Source: Bacillus pinisoli (GTDB taxonomy: Bacteria; Bacillota; Bacilli; Bacillales; SA4). Taken from it: a stretch of 40,704 nt of DNA. Below the pieces are notes generated by a model. That model ran no database searches. It worked only from the letters and a program-made list of their open reading frames with translations, and was not told the origin of the DNA. The position numbers and the translations under genes were made by a program. Location of the stretch: the NCBI RefSeq assembly GCF_023036475.1, contig NZ_JAJQKI010000022.1, forward strand, positions 1-40,704, read 5' to 3'. Shown one piece after another: positions 27,555 through 35,657 of this stretch; position 1 is the stretch's first letter; every line of letters begins with the position of its first letter.

Positions 27555-29039
27555 ATGCTTAAAAGAGTTCTGCTTGTATTTGTAACCGCTTTCTTGATTT
27601 TCCCTTCTTTTTCTCATGCTGGATCGTTTGGAAAAGGTAATGATCCTTCAGGTGTACCAGGTCAATGGTATGTTGGTACAACCCCATCCTATGTCACACC
27701 CACTAAACACCCTATCTTGTTTGTACATGGACTAAATAGTTCCTCAAACACTTGGTGGAACGATAATAACATGTACGATACTGCGTACCAAAATGGCTAT
27801 GAAACGGCATTTATTGATCTATATCCGACCAAAAATATGTGGGATAATGGCTTATTACTTTCAGAAAAAATTCGCGATATGTATAACTACTTTGGAGAGA
27901 AGGTTGTTGTTGTTGCCCACAGCAAAGGTGGAATTGACACACAATCTGCACTCGTACATTATGGTGCCTATCCATATGTTGCACGTGTCATTACGTTATC
28001 TTCCCCTCACTATGGTTCAGAGTTAGCTGATTTGGCATACAGTAGTTCTGCTGGTTGGCTTGCAGGCATATTAGGGAGTAAAAGTGACGCGACGTATTCT
28101 CTTCAAACTGGCTATATGAAAAACTTCCGTAGCCAAACAGATTATCACGCTAATGTCTCGAAAATAGACTTTTATACCTTAGCAGGCACAAAATGGGGCA
28201 GTTTTGGTTCTTCCTTATACTGGGGCGGATTATACTTAAGAAGCTATGGTTCTAATGACGGGGCAGTTACCGTAAAAAGCTCAAGATTACCATACAGTAC
28301 AGAACTTCGCGTTGGTGATTGGAACCATTCAACTATTAGAACGGGAACAGCTACGTTTAATATTTTTAAAAATTATTTAAATGAAAGTTCAACAGCGACA
28401 TCGTCACTGCAAGCACAAAGCATAGAAAATGAGTTAGGCGTCTCTACGTTTGTTCGTGGTGGTGCAGCTAAAGGTAAGAAGAAGGAATCTATCTTTGTTG
28501 AAAGTGGTGTAAATGCCGTCACAATTGATTGGATCAGTGACCATGAGGACCCAGCAATTTTGTTAACATCTCCAAGTAATACTGATTACTCTTCCTTTAC
28601 AGTTGAAAAGGATACAGAATTTTTTAATGGAGCCTTCCACCACTCTATTACATTACAAAACCCAACTGCTGGGGAATGGACGGTTGAATCTCAAACTAAT
28701 GCTACTGAGCACTATCTCCTTCACGTTGAATTAGATAGTAGTTTAAATGATGATCTTCAAGTAGATATTACAGGGGATCAACTAAATGTAAAAAAGAAGA
28801 ACCAAAAACTACAAGTTAAAACAGAGATGACAATTGAATATTATAAAAATGGTAAGTTAAAGCAAGGTAAAGTAAAAGCTTCTAAAACAGGTGACAGCTT
28901 TAAAATTCCTAAGCTGGGTGAAGGCGTTTATAATATGACTGTTGAAATAGAAGGAAAACAACAAAATAATGAGAAATTCTTGCGTACTGTCATTAAAACC
29001 GTTTACGTTGATGCTTCCGGGAAGCTACATTATGACTAA
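27555..29039 (+). CDS. Secreted lipase/esterase of the alpha/beta hydrolase fold
   Basis: 494-residue exported hydrolase. A Sec signal peptide, MLKRVLLVFVTAFLIFPSFS, is probably cut after SHA (about 22). The catalytic domain (about 50-280) has the oxyanion segment ILFVHGLNSSSNTWW, the nucleophile Ser123 in VVAHSKGG (the Bacillus-type Ala-x-Ser-x-Gly pentapeptide), SSPHYGSELAD, and likely Asp235 in SNDGAVTV and His258 in DWNHSTI. A C-terminal region of about 200 residues is beta-rich and Lys-rich with no recognised motif; it may bind substrate or the cell surface. The ribosome site is AAAGGAG and a strong terminator follows. This gene is absent at this place in B. subtilis as I recall it. Confidence 0.85.
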   Translation: MLKRVLLVFVTAFLIFPSFSHAGSFGKGNDPSGVPGQWYVGTTPSYVTPTKHPILFVHGLNSSSNTWWNDNNMYDTAYQNGYETAFIDLYPTKNMWDNGLLLSEKIRDMYNYFGEKVVVVAHSKGGIDTQSALVHYGAYPYVARVITLSSPHYGSELADLAYSSSAGWLAGILGSKSDATYSLQTGYMKNFRSQTDYHANVSKIDFYTLAGTKWGSFGSSLYWGGLYLRSYGSNDGAVTVKSSRLPYSTELRVGDWNHSTIRTGTATFNIFKNYLNESSTATSSLQAQSIENELGVSTFVRGGAAKGKKKESIFVESGVNAVTIDWISDHEDPAILLTSPSNTDYSSFTVEKDTEFFNGAFHHSITLQNPTAGEWTVESQTNATEHYLLHVELDSSLNDDLQVDITGDQLNVKKKNQKLQVKTEMTIEYYKNGKLKQGKVKASKTGDSFKIPKLGEGVYNMTVEIEGKQQNNEKFLRTVIKTVYVDASGKLHYD

Positions 29040-29042
29040 CGC

Positions 29043-29076
29043 AAAAAAGAGGAGCCATTGATGGCTTCTCTTTTTT
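29043..29076 (+). terminator. Terminator of the lipase gene (bidirectional)
   Basis: AAAAAAGAGGAGCCA, TTGA, TGGCTTCTCTTTTTT: a near-perfect stem with T tracts on both strands, right after the lipase stop. It may also stop the converging ECF operon. Confidence 0.9.
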
Positions 29077-29094
29077 GTATCGGTGATTATTAAA

Positions 29095-29178
29095 GGCTCT
29101 TTTCTAAAACTTTGTTGCTTTCGTAAAAATCCGGCTTTAGGGATTTTTACGAAAGCAACAATCTATACGAAAAGAGCC
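29095..29178. mobile_element. Short inverted-repeat element (MITE-like), copy 1, with 8-bp target duplication
   Basis: 84 bp bounded by perfect 10-bp terminal inverted repeats, GGCTCTTTTC and GAAAAGAGCC. Inside is a perfect 20-bp inverted repeat, TGTTGCTTTCGTAAAAATCC (29113-29132) with its complement at 29141-29160. The 8-bp direct repeat TTATTAAA flanks it exactly (29087-29094 and 29179-29186), the mark of transposition. Ends beginning GGCTCTTTT and 8-bp AT-rich target sites are typical of the ISL3 family, so it is probably a non-autonomous derivative mobilised by such a transposase. It codes for nothing. Confidence 0.85.
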
Positions 29179-29199
29179 TTATTAAAAGACTGGTCCCTA

Positions 29200-29649
29200 C
29201 TAATGAGAGACAAACCGCATCCATCTGTATAACATGACATAAAATGCTATTTCAACAAGAATAAGAAAAGAGATATCAATAAAAGAATGATCAATTAGAT
29301 TTCCACCAGTTATAAACAGGGAGATTATGAGAAAGAGAAGATATAAAAGAATACCATATATAATTATCTTTATTCCTATTGGGAAACCCAAACTAATAAA
29401 TCTTTCTATAAAGAATTTCCCATCTCCTTTTTGATTTAGCTGATAACATACTATAATCCCACTAATTGAAATTGTGAGGGAAAAGAACATTTCCAAATAT
29501 TTATACCCATTTGAAGCATACTCAATTGGAAAATAAGTGAAAAGTGAAGAAGACATTATAAAAATAAAAAAATATAAGAACTTTTCTTTTTCTGCCACTT
29601 TTCCATTCTTAAGCTTAATTGCTAGTTTTTCCACATTCCAAAAAACCAT
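29200..29649 (-). CDS. Hypothetical membrane protein, last gene of the ECF sigma operon
   Basis: 149 residues, not recognised. Four hydrophobic segments (about 25-45, 50-68, 90-112, 120-140) follow a basic N-terminal stretch, MVFWNVEKLAIKLKNGKVAE. There is no signal peptide or catalytic motif. It starts 21 bases after the zf-HC2 gene with a GGGTGGG ribosome site, so it belongs to the same operon and could take part in signalling or be a target of the sigma factor. Copy 1 of the mobile element lies just beyond its stop. Confidence 0.65.
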   Translation of the reverse strand: MVFWNVEKLAIKLKNGKVAEKEKFLYFFIFIMSSSLFTYFPIEYASNGYKYLEMFFSLTISISGIIVCYQLNQKGDGKFFIERFISLGFPIGIKIIIYGILLYLLFLIISLFITGGNLIDHSFIDISFLILVEIAFYVMLYRWMRFVSH

Positions 29650-29670
29650 TTCAAACCCACCCTTCGTATT

Positions 29671-29967
29671 TTAAAAGAGAAAAGCCACAAACACGAAAAA
29701 TACATATATAATAAGAAATCCTACGGTACCTTTTGCAATCAAACGACCATAATATCTACGCCAGACTTCCTCGCTTTTGTTTGGTTGTATCTTCTCATTC
29801 TGAGTCCGCACTAGGTCATTGATATCAATAGGGTCAGCCATCATATCAAACATTTCTTTGCAATCACTACATACCTTAAGATGTTCTTCCACACACTTTT
29901 TTGTTAAGGTGGAGCAATCATCTTCTAAGTAGAGAGGTAATAGGTCTCTAATCAAAAAGCATTTCAT
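29671..29967 (-). CDS. Zinc-finger (zf-HC2) anti-sigma factor-like membrane protein
   Basis: About 98 residues. The N-terminal zinc-binding domain MKCFLIRDLLPLYLEDD...VEEHLKVCSDCKEMF has the His-x3-Cys-x2-Cys pattern of anti-sigma ZAS/zf-HC2 domains, with Cys3 as a further ligand. One membrane segment lies near the C terminus (about 76-97). Of three nearby ATG codons I prefer the one at 29965-29967, because AAGG is then about 9 bases away. It overlaps the sigma gene end, the usual arrangement of a cognate anti-sigma factor. It probably holds the sigma factor at the membrane until a signal. Confidence 0.82.
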   Translation of the reverse strand: MKCFLIRDLLPLYLEDDCSTLTKKCVEEHLKVCSDCKEMFDMMADPIDINDLVRTQNEKIQPNKSEEVWRRYYGRLIAKGTVGFLIIYVFFVFVAFLF

Positions 29968-30475
29968 TTGCATCATCCTTCTTGTTTTCGGCTCGCCTTT
30001 TAAGCTCCAGTTTAGCTCGGTGTAAGTTGGTTTTAACTTTTGAAATCTTCCAATCTAGTATGTCACCAATTTCATCATACGAAAGCTCTTGAAATTCTCT
30101 TAGTATTAATACATGCTGATAGTCTTCCTTCAGCTCCGATAATAGTTGAAGAATGTATAATTGCTTTTCTTTTCCATACAAGCGTGATTCAGGATTTATA
30201 TATAAAGATTGCTCTAACTCAAACTCATGTAAATCAATAGGCTGAAAACTAACCTTTGATTCTTTTCGATACCAATTAATAAAGGTATGGTGAGCAATTC
30301 GATAAAGCCAAGTTTTGATTGATGACCTTCCTTGAAAAGTAGATAATCCATTAAAAGCCTTTAAAAAAGTGTCTTGCGCTAAATCTTGTGCAAGTTCTTT
30401 TTGTTGTACACGTTGAAGGAGATAGAAGAAGATTTCTTGATAATAAAGTTCATATAGTTCTTCGAGACGGCTCAT
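29948..30475 (-). CDS. ECF-type RNA polymerase sigma factor
   Basis: 175 residues. The region 2 core is LAQDLAQDTFLKAFNGLSTF and SIKTWLYRIAHHTFINWYRKE (about 35-80), which bind the -10 and core polymerase. Region 4 is SELKEDYQHVLILREFQEL and SYDEIGDILDWKISKVKTNL (about 120-160), a helix-turn-helix for the -35. The start is ATG at 30473-30475, overlapping the upstream stop (TAATG). A longer frame from 30502 lies inside the preceding gene and has no ribosome site. Anti-sigma-like genes lie on both sides. The exact group (SigM, YlaC or other) is not certain. Confidence 0.9.
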   Translation of the reverse strand: MSRLEELYELYYQEIFFYLLQRVQQKELAQDLAQDTFLKAFNGLSTFQGRSSIKTWLYRIAHHTFINWYRKESKVSFQPIDLHEFELEQSLYINPESRLYGKEKQLYILQLLSELKEDYQHVLILREFQELSYDEIGDILDWKISKVKTNLHRAKLELKRRAENKKDDANEMLFD

Positions 30476-30738
30476 TACAGGAAGTACCATAATGACATCC
30501 ACATGGATATAAACATAAAGAAACTATACATTCCAATTGTCAGGAGTCTTATTGACCTTATTTTTTGATAATCCGCATCCACTGTTTTATTCTCCAACAC
30601 TTTTTCTTTTATCGCTAAACAATGGATACAAGACTTCTCATGCATTTTCATCCAATCTACTGTTTCTTCCTCTACTTCTCCTTCTTTATATAACTCATAT
30701 AGATCTTGATAAAGAGCACAATCAATCTGCTTAGTCAT
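30475..30738 (-). CDS. Second small anti-sigma-like zinc-binding membrane protein
   Basis: 87 residues. Cys7 and the pattern HEKSCIHCLAIK (His33-x3-Cys37-x2-Cys40) make a ZAS-like zinc site. One membrane segment is at the C terminus (about 66-86). It overlaps the stop of the 650-residue gene upstream by 8 bases and the sigma start by one base, so it is tightly coupled to both. Position before the sigma gene and the zinc pattern suggest it is an additional regulator of the same sigma factor. Which of the two small proteins is the true anti-sigma is open. Confidence 0.72.
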   Translation of the reverse strand: MTKQIDCALYQDLYELYKEGEVEEETVDWMKMHEKSCIHCLAIKEKVLENKTVDADYQKIRSIRLLTIGMYSFFMFISMWMSLWYFL

Positions 30739-32683
30739 ATAACGAATCCACCCTTTTTGTTTCTACATCCACTAAATATAGCCGGTGTTCGGAGCTGCCA
30801 AATGGCTGAACTACAACCAACCATGCTTTTCTCATTTTTTCATTCCGGTCCACTACATAAGCAAATTCAGCTCGAGTTGCATATGGTTTATATGATAATT
30901 GTTTTTCTAAAATTTGGATAGCCTCTCGACCTTCTGAGTTTTTAGTATGACTCTTTGGATGGAAGAGTTGATCTATAGTCTTATAATAAGTAAATCCCGT
31001 ATACCCTTTGTAATAACCAAAAACATGTTCGTAAGATAGTTGATTCCAAGTTTGATGTTTTTTGCTATACACCCATGCACTACTTGATCTAAATCGTTCC
31101 CAACTAGCTAGATTTATTCCTTTTAACATCTTAATTTTCTCTTCCATTTCAGGAAGTTCGTCCTCATGATTAAAGTCCCTGCTAAAACTGATTACCTCTC
31201 CACTAAATCCATCAATCACTAAACGGTCCTGATTCTTCATTTCCAGCATGATTTCAATTCGTCTGTTACTATATCCGTATTGAACATGCCAGGTAACGTA
31301 CGGTGTCATTTCTAGCTCTATCGACTCATACCATTCTGCAAGGATTCCTTGAATGTCCTCACTTGTAATTTGGATATTTCGTAAAGATTCAATAGCATAT
31401 CCAACTGGCCGTTCATGAAACGACATGAGTGACTCTTTCTCCCACGTAAAAGTTGAACCAACGTACCATTCAGCATTTACATAAGTACCATCCGAAAACT
31501 TAGGTAAAATTGAAACTGTTACCTGATTTTCTAATTCTTCCGTTATTATTTCAATCCGGTGTTCAGGTAATAACTCTCTCCCTAATGAATGGAGTAGGCT
31601 AATAGACTTTTCTACATATTCCTGTGTTTTTAATTCCTCTCCTTTAGGTAATTCATTTCGAGTAAAACTATTGACCATGCCCGAAATACCATCAATCTCA
31701 ATTGAAATCTTGTCTGTACTAAACCGGTACACATTATGAAAGTCTTCCTGCGGACGATGAAAAAACGTAAAATCTTTTTCATCCGTTATGATTTCAGCTA
31801 ACTTTTTTGCTTCGTCTAAGTTTACTAAATCTGTATCTTCATAATATCTAAGCTTCACTTCTGCATCAGTCGTGGCCATAGCAATATTCCCAACGTTATA
31901 GATAGGATTTAATAATAGTAAAAACACCCCTACAGTACTATACATAATGACTTTATTAACTTTTTGGATAGGTTCTCTTTGTGATGAATTCATTAAATGG
32001 TAAGTCATTAATAATCCTAAAAAGAGCGCGAGGCTTGAAAGTTCCATAACTTGATGCATTCCTACATATGGCCTTTGATGTGCAAACAATGGAACTAATG
32101 GCATGATGACTAAGATATAAAACAACAAAAGGAGTTGAATGTTGGGTCTCCAGTAGTTATGAAAAAATAATATAAATAAGGCACCAATATAACCAATCAG
32201 TACAATCGTAAAAACAAACCCTATGACTCTAGTTACATGATCTAATCCACTATTAAGGTTGAGACTTGTTAATAAGTGTAAAACTGGTAGGGTTACCACT
32301 GCCAAATCGAATACGTAGAACATTCCTTTATTTACTCTTTGGCTGATCGTCACGATATAATAAAAACCTACTACAATAACGTATCCATATAAGAAAAAAT
32401 ATAGAAATTGTCGAGCTGAAGTATTCCGTTCTAAATAGATGGTTGTTAATTCGGTAACCTTCACTTGATGAAACATTTCAATAGATAATCCAATGAGCAA
32501 AATAAACCGAATGGACATTCCAACATATACGGAGACCTTTTGACTCTCGTATTTCTTAATAAAAGGTAAACAAAGGGCAAATAAGGTTATTCCAAATAAA
32601 AGCCAAGTAATAAGAAATCTACTATCATTACTTAACAAAAAATAATTTTCTGTATGTAAGATCACCCTACTAATCCACTCCAA
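30731..32683 (-). CDS. Large membrane protein with extracytoplasmic PepSY/YcdB-like repeats, first gene of the ECF operon
   Basis: 650 residues, not assigned. The first 260 or so residues hold about eight membrane segments (20-265). The remainder, after an ATTDAEVKLRYYEDTDLVNL stretch, is predicted to lie outside. It contains repeated strand-turn motifs like those of PepSY/YcdB domains: SIEIDGISGMVNSFTR (about 335-350), RLVIDGFSGEVISFSRDF (about 500-517) and LYLVDVETKRVDSLYD at the end. It starts with TTG after AGAGGCGAT. A candidate ECF promoter precedes it and the next gene overlaps its stop. It may sense the envelope state or regulate a protease; this is inference. Confidence 0.65.
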   Translation of the reverse strand: MEWISRVILHTENYFLLSNDSRFLITWLLFGITLFALCLPFIKKYESQKVSVYVGMSIRFILLIGLSIEMFHQVKVTELTTIYLERNTSARQFLYFFLYGYVIVVGFYYIVTISQRVNKGMFYVFDLAVVTLPVLHLLTSLNLNSGLDHVTRVIGFVFTIVLIGYIGALFILFFHNYWRPNIQLLLLFYILVIMPLVPLFAHQRPYVGMHQVMELSSLALFLGLLMTYHLMNSSQREPIQKVNKVIMYSTVGVFLLLLNPIYNVGNIAMATTDAEVKLRYYEDTDLVNLDEAKKLAEIITDEKDFTFFHRPQEDFHNVYRFSTDKISIEIDGISGMVNSFTRNELPKGEELKTQEYVEKSISLLHSLGRELLPEHRIEIITEELENQVTVSILPKFSDGTYVNAEWYVGSTFTWEKESLMSFHERPVGYAIESLRNIQITSEDIQGILAEWYESIELEMTPYVTWHVQYGYSNRRIEIMLEMKNQDRLVIDGFSGEVISFSRDFNHEDELPEMEEKIKMLKGINLASWERFRSSSAWVYSKKHQTWNQLSYEHVFGYYKGYTGFTYYKTIDQLFHPKSHTKNSEGREAIQILEKQLSYKPYATRAEFAYVVDRNEKMRKAWLVVVQPFGSSEHRLYLVDVETKRVDSLYD

Positions 32684-32721
32684 GAAGATCGCCTCTTTCC
32701 AATTATTACTTCTTTAATACT

Positions 32722-32747
32722 GACAATTAACTTTATCAAAAGTTTCA
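32722..32747 (-). promoter_or_regulatory. Candidate ECF sigma promoter of the five-gene operon
   Basis: On the minus strand TGAAAC (32742-32747), 16-bp spacer, TGTC (32722-32725). Bacillus ECF promoters have TGAAAC and CGTA/CGTC at this spacing, so -35 is perfect and -10 has one change. It lies about 40 bases before the first gene and would make the operon autoregulated. Confidence 0.55.
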
Positions 32748-32756
32748 AGAATAACT

Positions 32757-32802
32757 AAAAAAAAGCATGCGTAGATGAACAAGTTCATCTAAACATGCTT
32801 TT
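32757..32802 (-). terminator. Terminator of tsaD operon
   Basis: On the minus strand AAAAGCATG..TAGATGAAC, TT, GTTCATCTA..CATGCTTTTTTTT: a long stem with one 2-base internal mismatch and a T tract, 38 bases after the tsaD stop. Confidence 0.92.
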
Positions 32803-32839
32803 AATATGTATCAATTCACATATGGGGTAGCTTGACCAG

Positions 32840-33856
32840 TTAAAAAGACGTCAACGGCAACCCAGGATTTGCGTTCAATCCTAGAGCAGAAGTTTTTCCT
32901 TTTGCAAAAGCAATACTGCCTGCTGCTGCAATCATCGCTGCATTATCTGTACATAATGAGAGAGGAGGAATGACAAGATTGACATCCGTTTCACTACGAA
33001 ACGTTTCTTCAAGCTTGGCTCTAAGCCCCTTATTGGCAGCCACTCCACCTGCAAGTAAAACCTGCTTTACTTTAAACTCTTGAGTCGCTTTTTTTGTCTT
33101 AGTCACTAGAACTTCGACTACACTTTCTTGAAAACTAGCTGCCAAATCTTCCGGTTTAATTTCCACACCGCGCTGTTTGGCATTATGTAGCGTGTTAATA
33201 ACGGCAGATTTTAATCCACTAAAACTGAAGTCATAAGAATCTGGTTCCAGCCATGCTCGCGGTAGATCTAATGTAGGTTGTCCTTCATGAGCAAGACGAT
33301 CAATATGGGGACCACCTGGATATGGTAGATTTAACGTTCTTGCTACCTTATCATAAGCTTCACCTGCTGCATCATCTCTCGTCTCACCGATGACCTCGAA
33401 GGATCCATGCTCCTTCATCAGTACAAGTTCCGTATGACCACCTGAGACCACTAAAGATAGAAGTGGGAATTGAAACTCTGAAATAAAACGATTTGCATAA
33501 ATGTGTCCTGCAATATGATGCACGCCCACTAATGGAATGGAGTGAGCGAAGGCAATTGCTTTCGCCGCGTTTACCCCAATTAGTAAAGCTCCCACTAGCC
33601 CTGGGCCTTCCGTTACAGCTATCGCATCAATATCTTTAAAGGTAACATCAGCCTGTTGCATCGCTTCCTCTAATACAATCGTAAGCTGCTCAACATGATG
33701 TCTAGATGCAATCTCCGGGACTACTCCACCAAATCGCTTATGACTTTCAATTTGAGATGCTACCACATTGGATAAAATCTCATTGCCATTTCTAACAATG
33801 GCGACTGCTGTTTCATCACAGCTTGTTTCAATTCCTAGTATGATTTGCTGTTTCAT
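32840..33856 (-). CDS. tsaD: tRNA N6-threonylcarbamoyladenosine transferase TsaD
   Basis: 338-residue enzyme that transfers threonylcarbamoyl to A37 of tRNAs reading ANN codons, with TsaB and TsaE. The signature region has [14 protein letters not shown] (His111 and His115, metal ligands), then [12 protein letters not shown] and [15 protein letters not shown], and [12 protein letters not shown] near the end. The N terminus [16 protein letters not shown] is canonical. It overlaps the rimI gene by 29 bases and ends the thiL-tsaE-tsaB-rimI-tsaD operon. It was formerly named gcp. Confidence 0.97.
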   Translation of the reverse strand: MKQQIILGIETSCDETAVAIVRNGNEILSNVVASQIESHKRFGGVVPEIASRHHVEQLTIVLEEAMQQADVTFKDIDAIAVTEGPGLVGALLIGVNAAKAIAFAHSIPLVGVHHIAGHIYANRFISEFQFPLLSLVVSGGHTELVLMKEHGSFEVIGETRDDAAGEAYDKVARTLNLPYPGGPHIDRLAHEGQPTLDLPRAWLEPDSYDFSFSGLKSAVINTLHNAKQRGVEIKPEDLAASFQESVVEVLVTKTKKATQEFKVKQVLLAGGVAANKGLRAKLEETFRSETDVNLVIPPLSLCTDNAAMIAAAGSIAFAKGKTSALGLNANPGLPLTSF

Positions 33857-34304
33857 ATATATTCACCCACATTACCAAGGCATCCTCGCCATTATCGGTA
33901 TAATAGTTTTTTCTAATTCCGCCATCCTGAAAGCCAAGTTTTCTGTACAAAGATTGTGCAACCACATTCGTTACCCTAACCTCTAGAGATAATCTTTGAG
34001 CACCTAAAGCTTTCACCAGCTCCATAGCCTGATTTAATAAGGCCTCTCCTAGTTTCCTACCACGGTATTCTGGTAGAACCGCAATGTTAGTAACATGGGC
34101 TTCTTCAAGAACAACCCATAACCCACAATAACCTATAACATTATTTTGTTCTAACATCACGACATAACTTGCATATGGATTATTTGTTAATTCATTGTAA
34201 AAAGCTTCTCTACTCCATGGAACGGTAAAGGACAAATGCTCAATGATTAATATCTGATCTATATCTGCTACAGTCATCAATCGAAAAGAGATGGAATCGT
34301 TCAC
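33828..34304 (-). CDS. rimI: Ribosomal protein S18-alanine N-acetyltransferase RimI
   Basis: 158-residue GNAT-fold acetyltransferase, by homology and position RimI, which acetylates the N terminus of S18. The acetyl-CoA site is [18 protein letters not shown] (about 77-94), with [17 protein letters not shown] later. It starts with GTG at 34302-34304 behind GAGGGAGGG. The TATNIAVL-like strand [10 protein letters not shown] is intact. The 188-bp mobile element upstream separates it from tsaB, but its own ribosome site is preserved. Confidence 0.9.
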   Translation of the reverse strand: MNDSISFRLMTVADIDQILIIEHLSFTVPWSREAFYNELTNNPYASYVVMLEQNNVIGYCGLWVVLEEAHVTNIAVLPEYRGRKLGEALLNQAMELVKALGAQRLSLEVRVTNVVAQSLYRKLGFQDGGIRKNYYTDNGEDALVMWVNIYETANHTRN

Positions 34305-34328
34305 TTTTACTCCCTCCCTCTTATTTAT

Positions 34329-34516
34329 GTCTCTTTTCTAAAACATTGTTGCTTTCTAACCTATTCATCTGAAACTGAACTACTATTAACGATAAAATGA
34401 AATATTTATCTATTAGAAAAGAGCGACTTTCAAGATGAAAAGTAGAAGACATTATATTAGGAAGTAAAAATCCGGCTTTTGGGATTTTTACAATAGCCAA
34501 TCTATACAAGAAACTC
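34329..34516. mobile_element. Inverted-repeat element, copy 2, inside the tsaB-rimI gap, with 8-bp target duplication
   Basis: 188 bp exactly flanked by TTATTTAT (34321-34328 and 34517-34524). Its left 28 bases match the left end of copy 1 apart from two changes. Its right 53 bases match the right half of copy 1, including hairpin GTAAAAATCC/GGATTTTTAC (34464-34473 and 34482-34491). A further 107 bases (34357-34463) are absent from copy 1. The ends have decayed (GTCTCTTTTC left, GAAACTC right), suggesting an older insertion. The right duplication overlaps the tsaB stop codon without changing the protein. Confidence 0.82.
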
Positions 34517-35206
34517 TTATTTATTCGCGGCTAACCAATTTGCTTCTGCTTCTGCTAAACGAAGATAACTTGGAACAAAGGAGTGTAAGTCATCTGCTTC
34601 TCGTTCTAAACCAATTTGAGCCAATACAGATGGTCTAGGATTCCAATCTAAATAAGAAGAAATAACAGCTTGTTCTCCTAGTGTATTTTTAATTTTTTCC
34701 TTATGTATGGGAACGTCATTACCTAAAAAAACAACTGGTTCCTTGCGTTCCTTTAATAGCTCCAACCAATCGCTTAACTGAACATTCTGGTCATCTAAAA
34801 CAGACTCCAGTTGTTCACCGTTCTTTTTATATAAGCCTGTATATAATTGCTCTCTTCTTGCGTCCATTAACGGGCATATGAGGCCTTCAAACTGACTTTG
34901 ATTCCACGCTAACTGTTCTAAGCTAGACACACCAAGTAAAGGAATCTGCAAACTCCAAGCTAAGGTTTTCGCAATAGAGACTCCAATTCTTACACCAGTA
35001 TATGAACCCGGACCTTTGGCTACCACAATTTTATCTAGCATGCTAGGCGTGACTTCACAATCCTTCATGAGCTGTTCGATTGCCGGCATTAACCGAATGG
35101 AATGGTTCTTCTTAATATTCGTTATGTACTCTCCAACTATTGTTTTTCCATCTGATAAAGCAACACCCATAACATAGGTAGAGGTATCAATGGCTAATAT
35201 CTTCAT
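34517..35206 (-). CDS. tsaB: tRNA threonylcarbamoyladenosine biosynthesis protein TsaB
   Basis: 229-residue partner of TsaD and TsaE in t6A synthesis; an ASKHA-fold pseudo-enzyme. The start MKILAIDTSTYVMGVALSDG and the motif VVAKGPGSYTGVRIGVSIAKTL (about 62-83) are typical. It overlaps tsaE by 20 bases. Its stop codon lies in the target duplication of the mobile element, so the element inserted at the very end of the gene and left the reading frame intact. Confidence 0.95.
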   Translation of the reverse strand: MKILAIDTSTYVMGVALSDGKTIVGEYITNIKKNHSIRLMPAIEQLMKDCEVTPSMLDKIVVAKGPGSYTGVRIGVSIAKTLAWSLQIPLLGVSSLEQLAWNQSQFEGLICPLMDARREQLYTGLYKKNGEQLESVLDDQNVQLSDWLELLKERKEPVVFLGNDVPIHKEKIKNTLGEQAVISSYLDWNPRPSVLAQIGLEREADDLHSFVPSYLRLAEAEANWLAANK

Positions 35207-35657
35207 GATTGTTTAACTCCTTGCCTAATTGTTCATATCTCTCACCAAAGGCTTCATAGACAATTTTTCGTTGTTGGTCATCTTCTCTGGTAATTTTAAT
35301 TAATGCATATTCTTTTGGTAGCTGCTCCTGAATAAGATGAGCCCACTCCACAACAGTAATTCCAGGACCATGAAAATACTCATCGAATCCTAAATCTTCA
35401 AACTCATCTTGAACTCGATATACGTCCATATGGTAAAGAGGGATTCTCCCTATATATTCTTTAATAATTGTAAAAGTAGGGCTGTTAACAGTTCTGTCAA
35501 TGCCTAGTCCTTCAGCCAACCCTTTTGTAAAAGTCGTTTTACCAGCTCCTAAATCCCCTTCTAATAGAAGGACATCACCGGCCTGTGCAAGCTGACCAAT
35601 TCTCCCTGCTAACTGCTTAGTTTCTTGTTCACTATTAGTTATCCACTGTAGTTTCAT
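35187..35657 (-). CDS. tsaE: tRNA threonylcarbamoyladenosine biosynthesis ATPase TsaE
   Basis: About 156 residues; ATPase that cycles the TsaB-TsaD complex. P-loop GDLGAGKTTFTKGLAEGLG (about 35-53), then NSPTFTIIKEY and YHMDVYR, and a conserved GITVVEWAH segment. The start MKLQWITNSEQ at 35655-35657 is preferred because GGTGAT precedes it; an upstream ATG at 35669 overlaps that site. It overlaps both thiL and tsaB. Confidence 0.94.
   Translation of the reverse strand: MKLQWITNSEQETKQLAGRIGQLAQAGDVLLLEGDLGAGKTTFTKGLAEGLGIDRTVNSPTFTIIKEYIGRIPLYHMDVYRVQDEFEDLGFDEYFHGPGITVVEWAHLIQEQLPKEYALIKITREDDQQRKIVYEAFGERYEQLGKELNNHEDISH

Noticed and set aside
29095..29178. Long hairpin as an ordinary terminator of the ECF operon
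   Set aside because: The 10-bp ends, the exact 8-bp direct repeats and the related copy at 34329-34516 are better explained by a mobile element; there is no T tract at the stem base.
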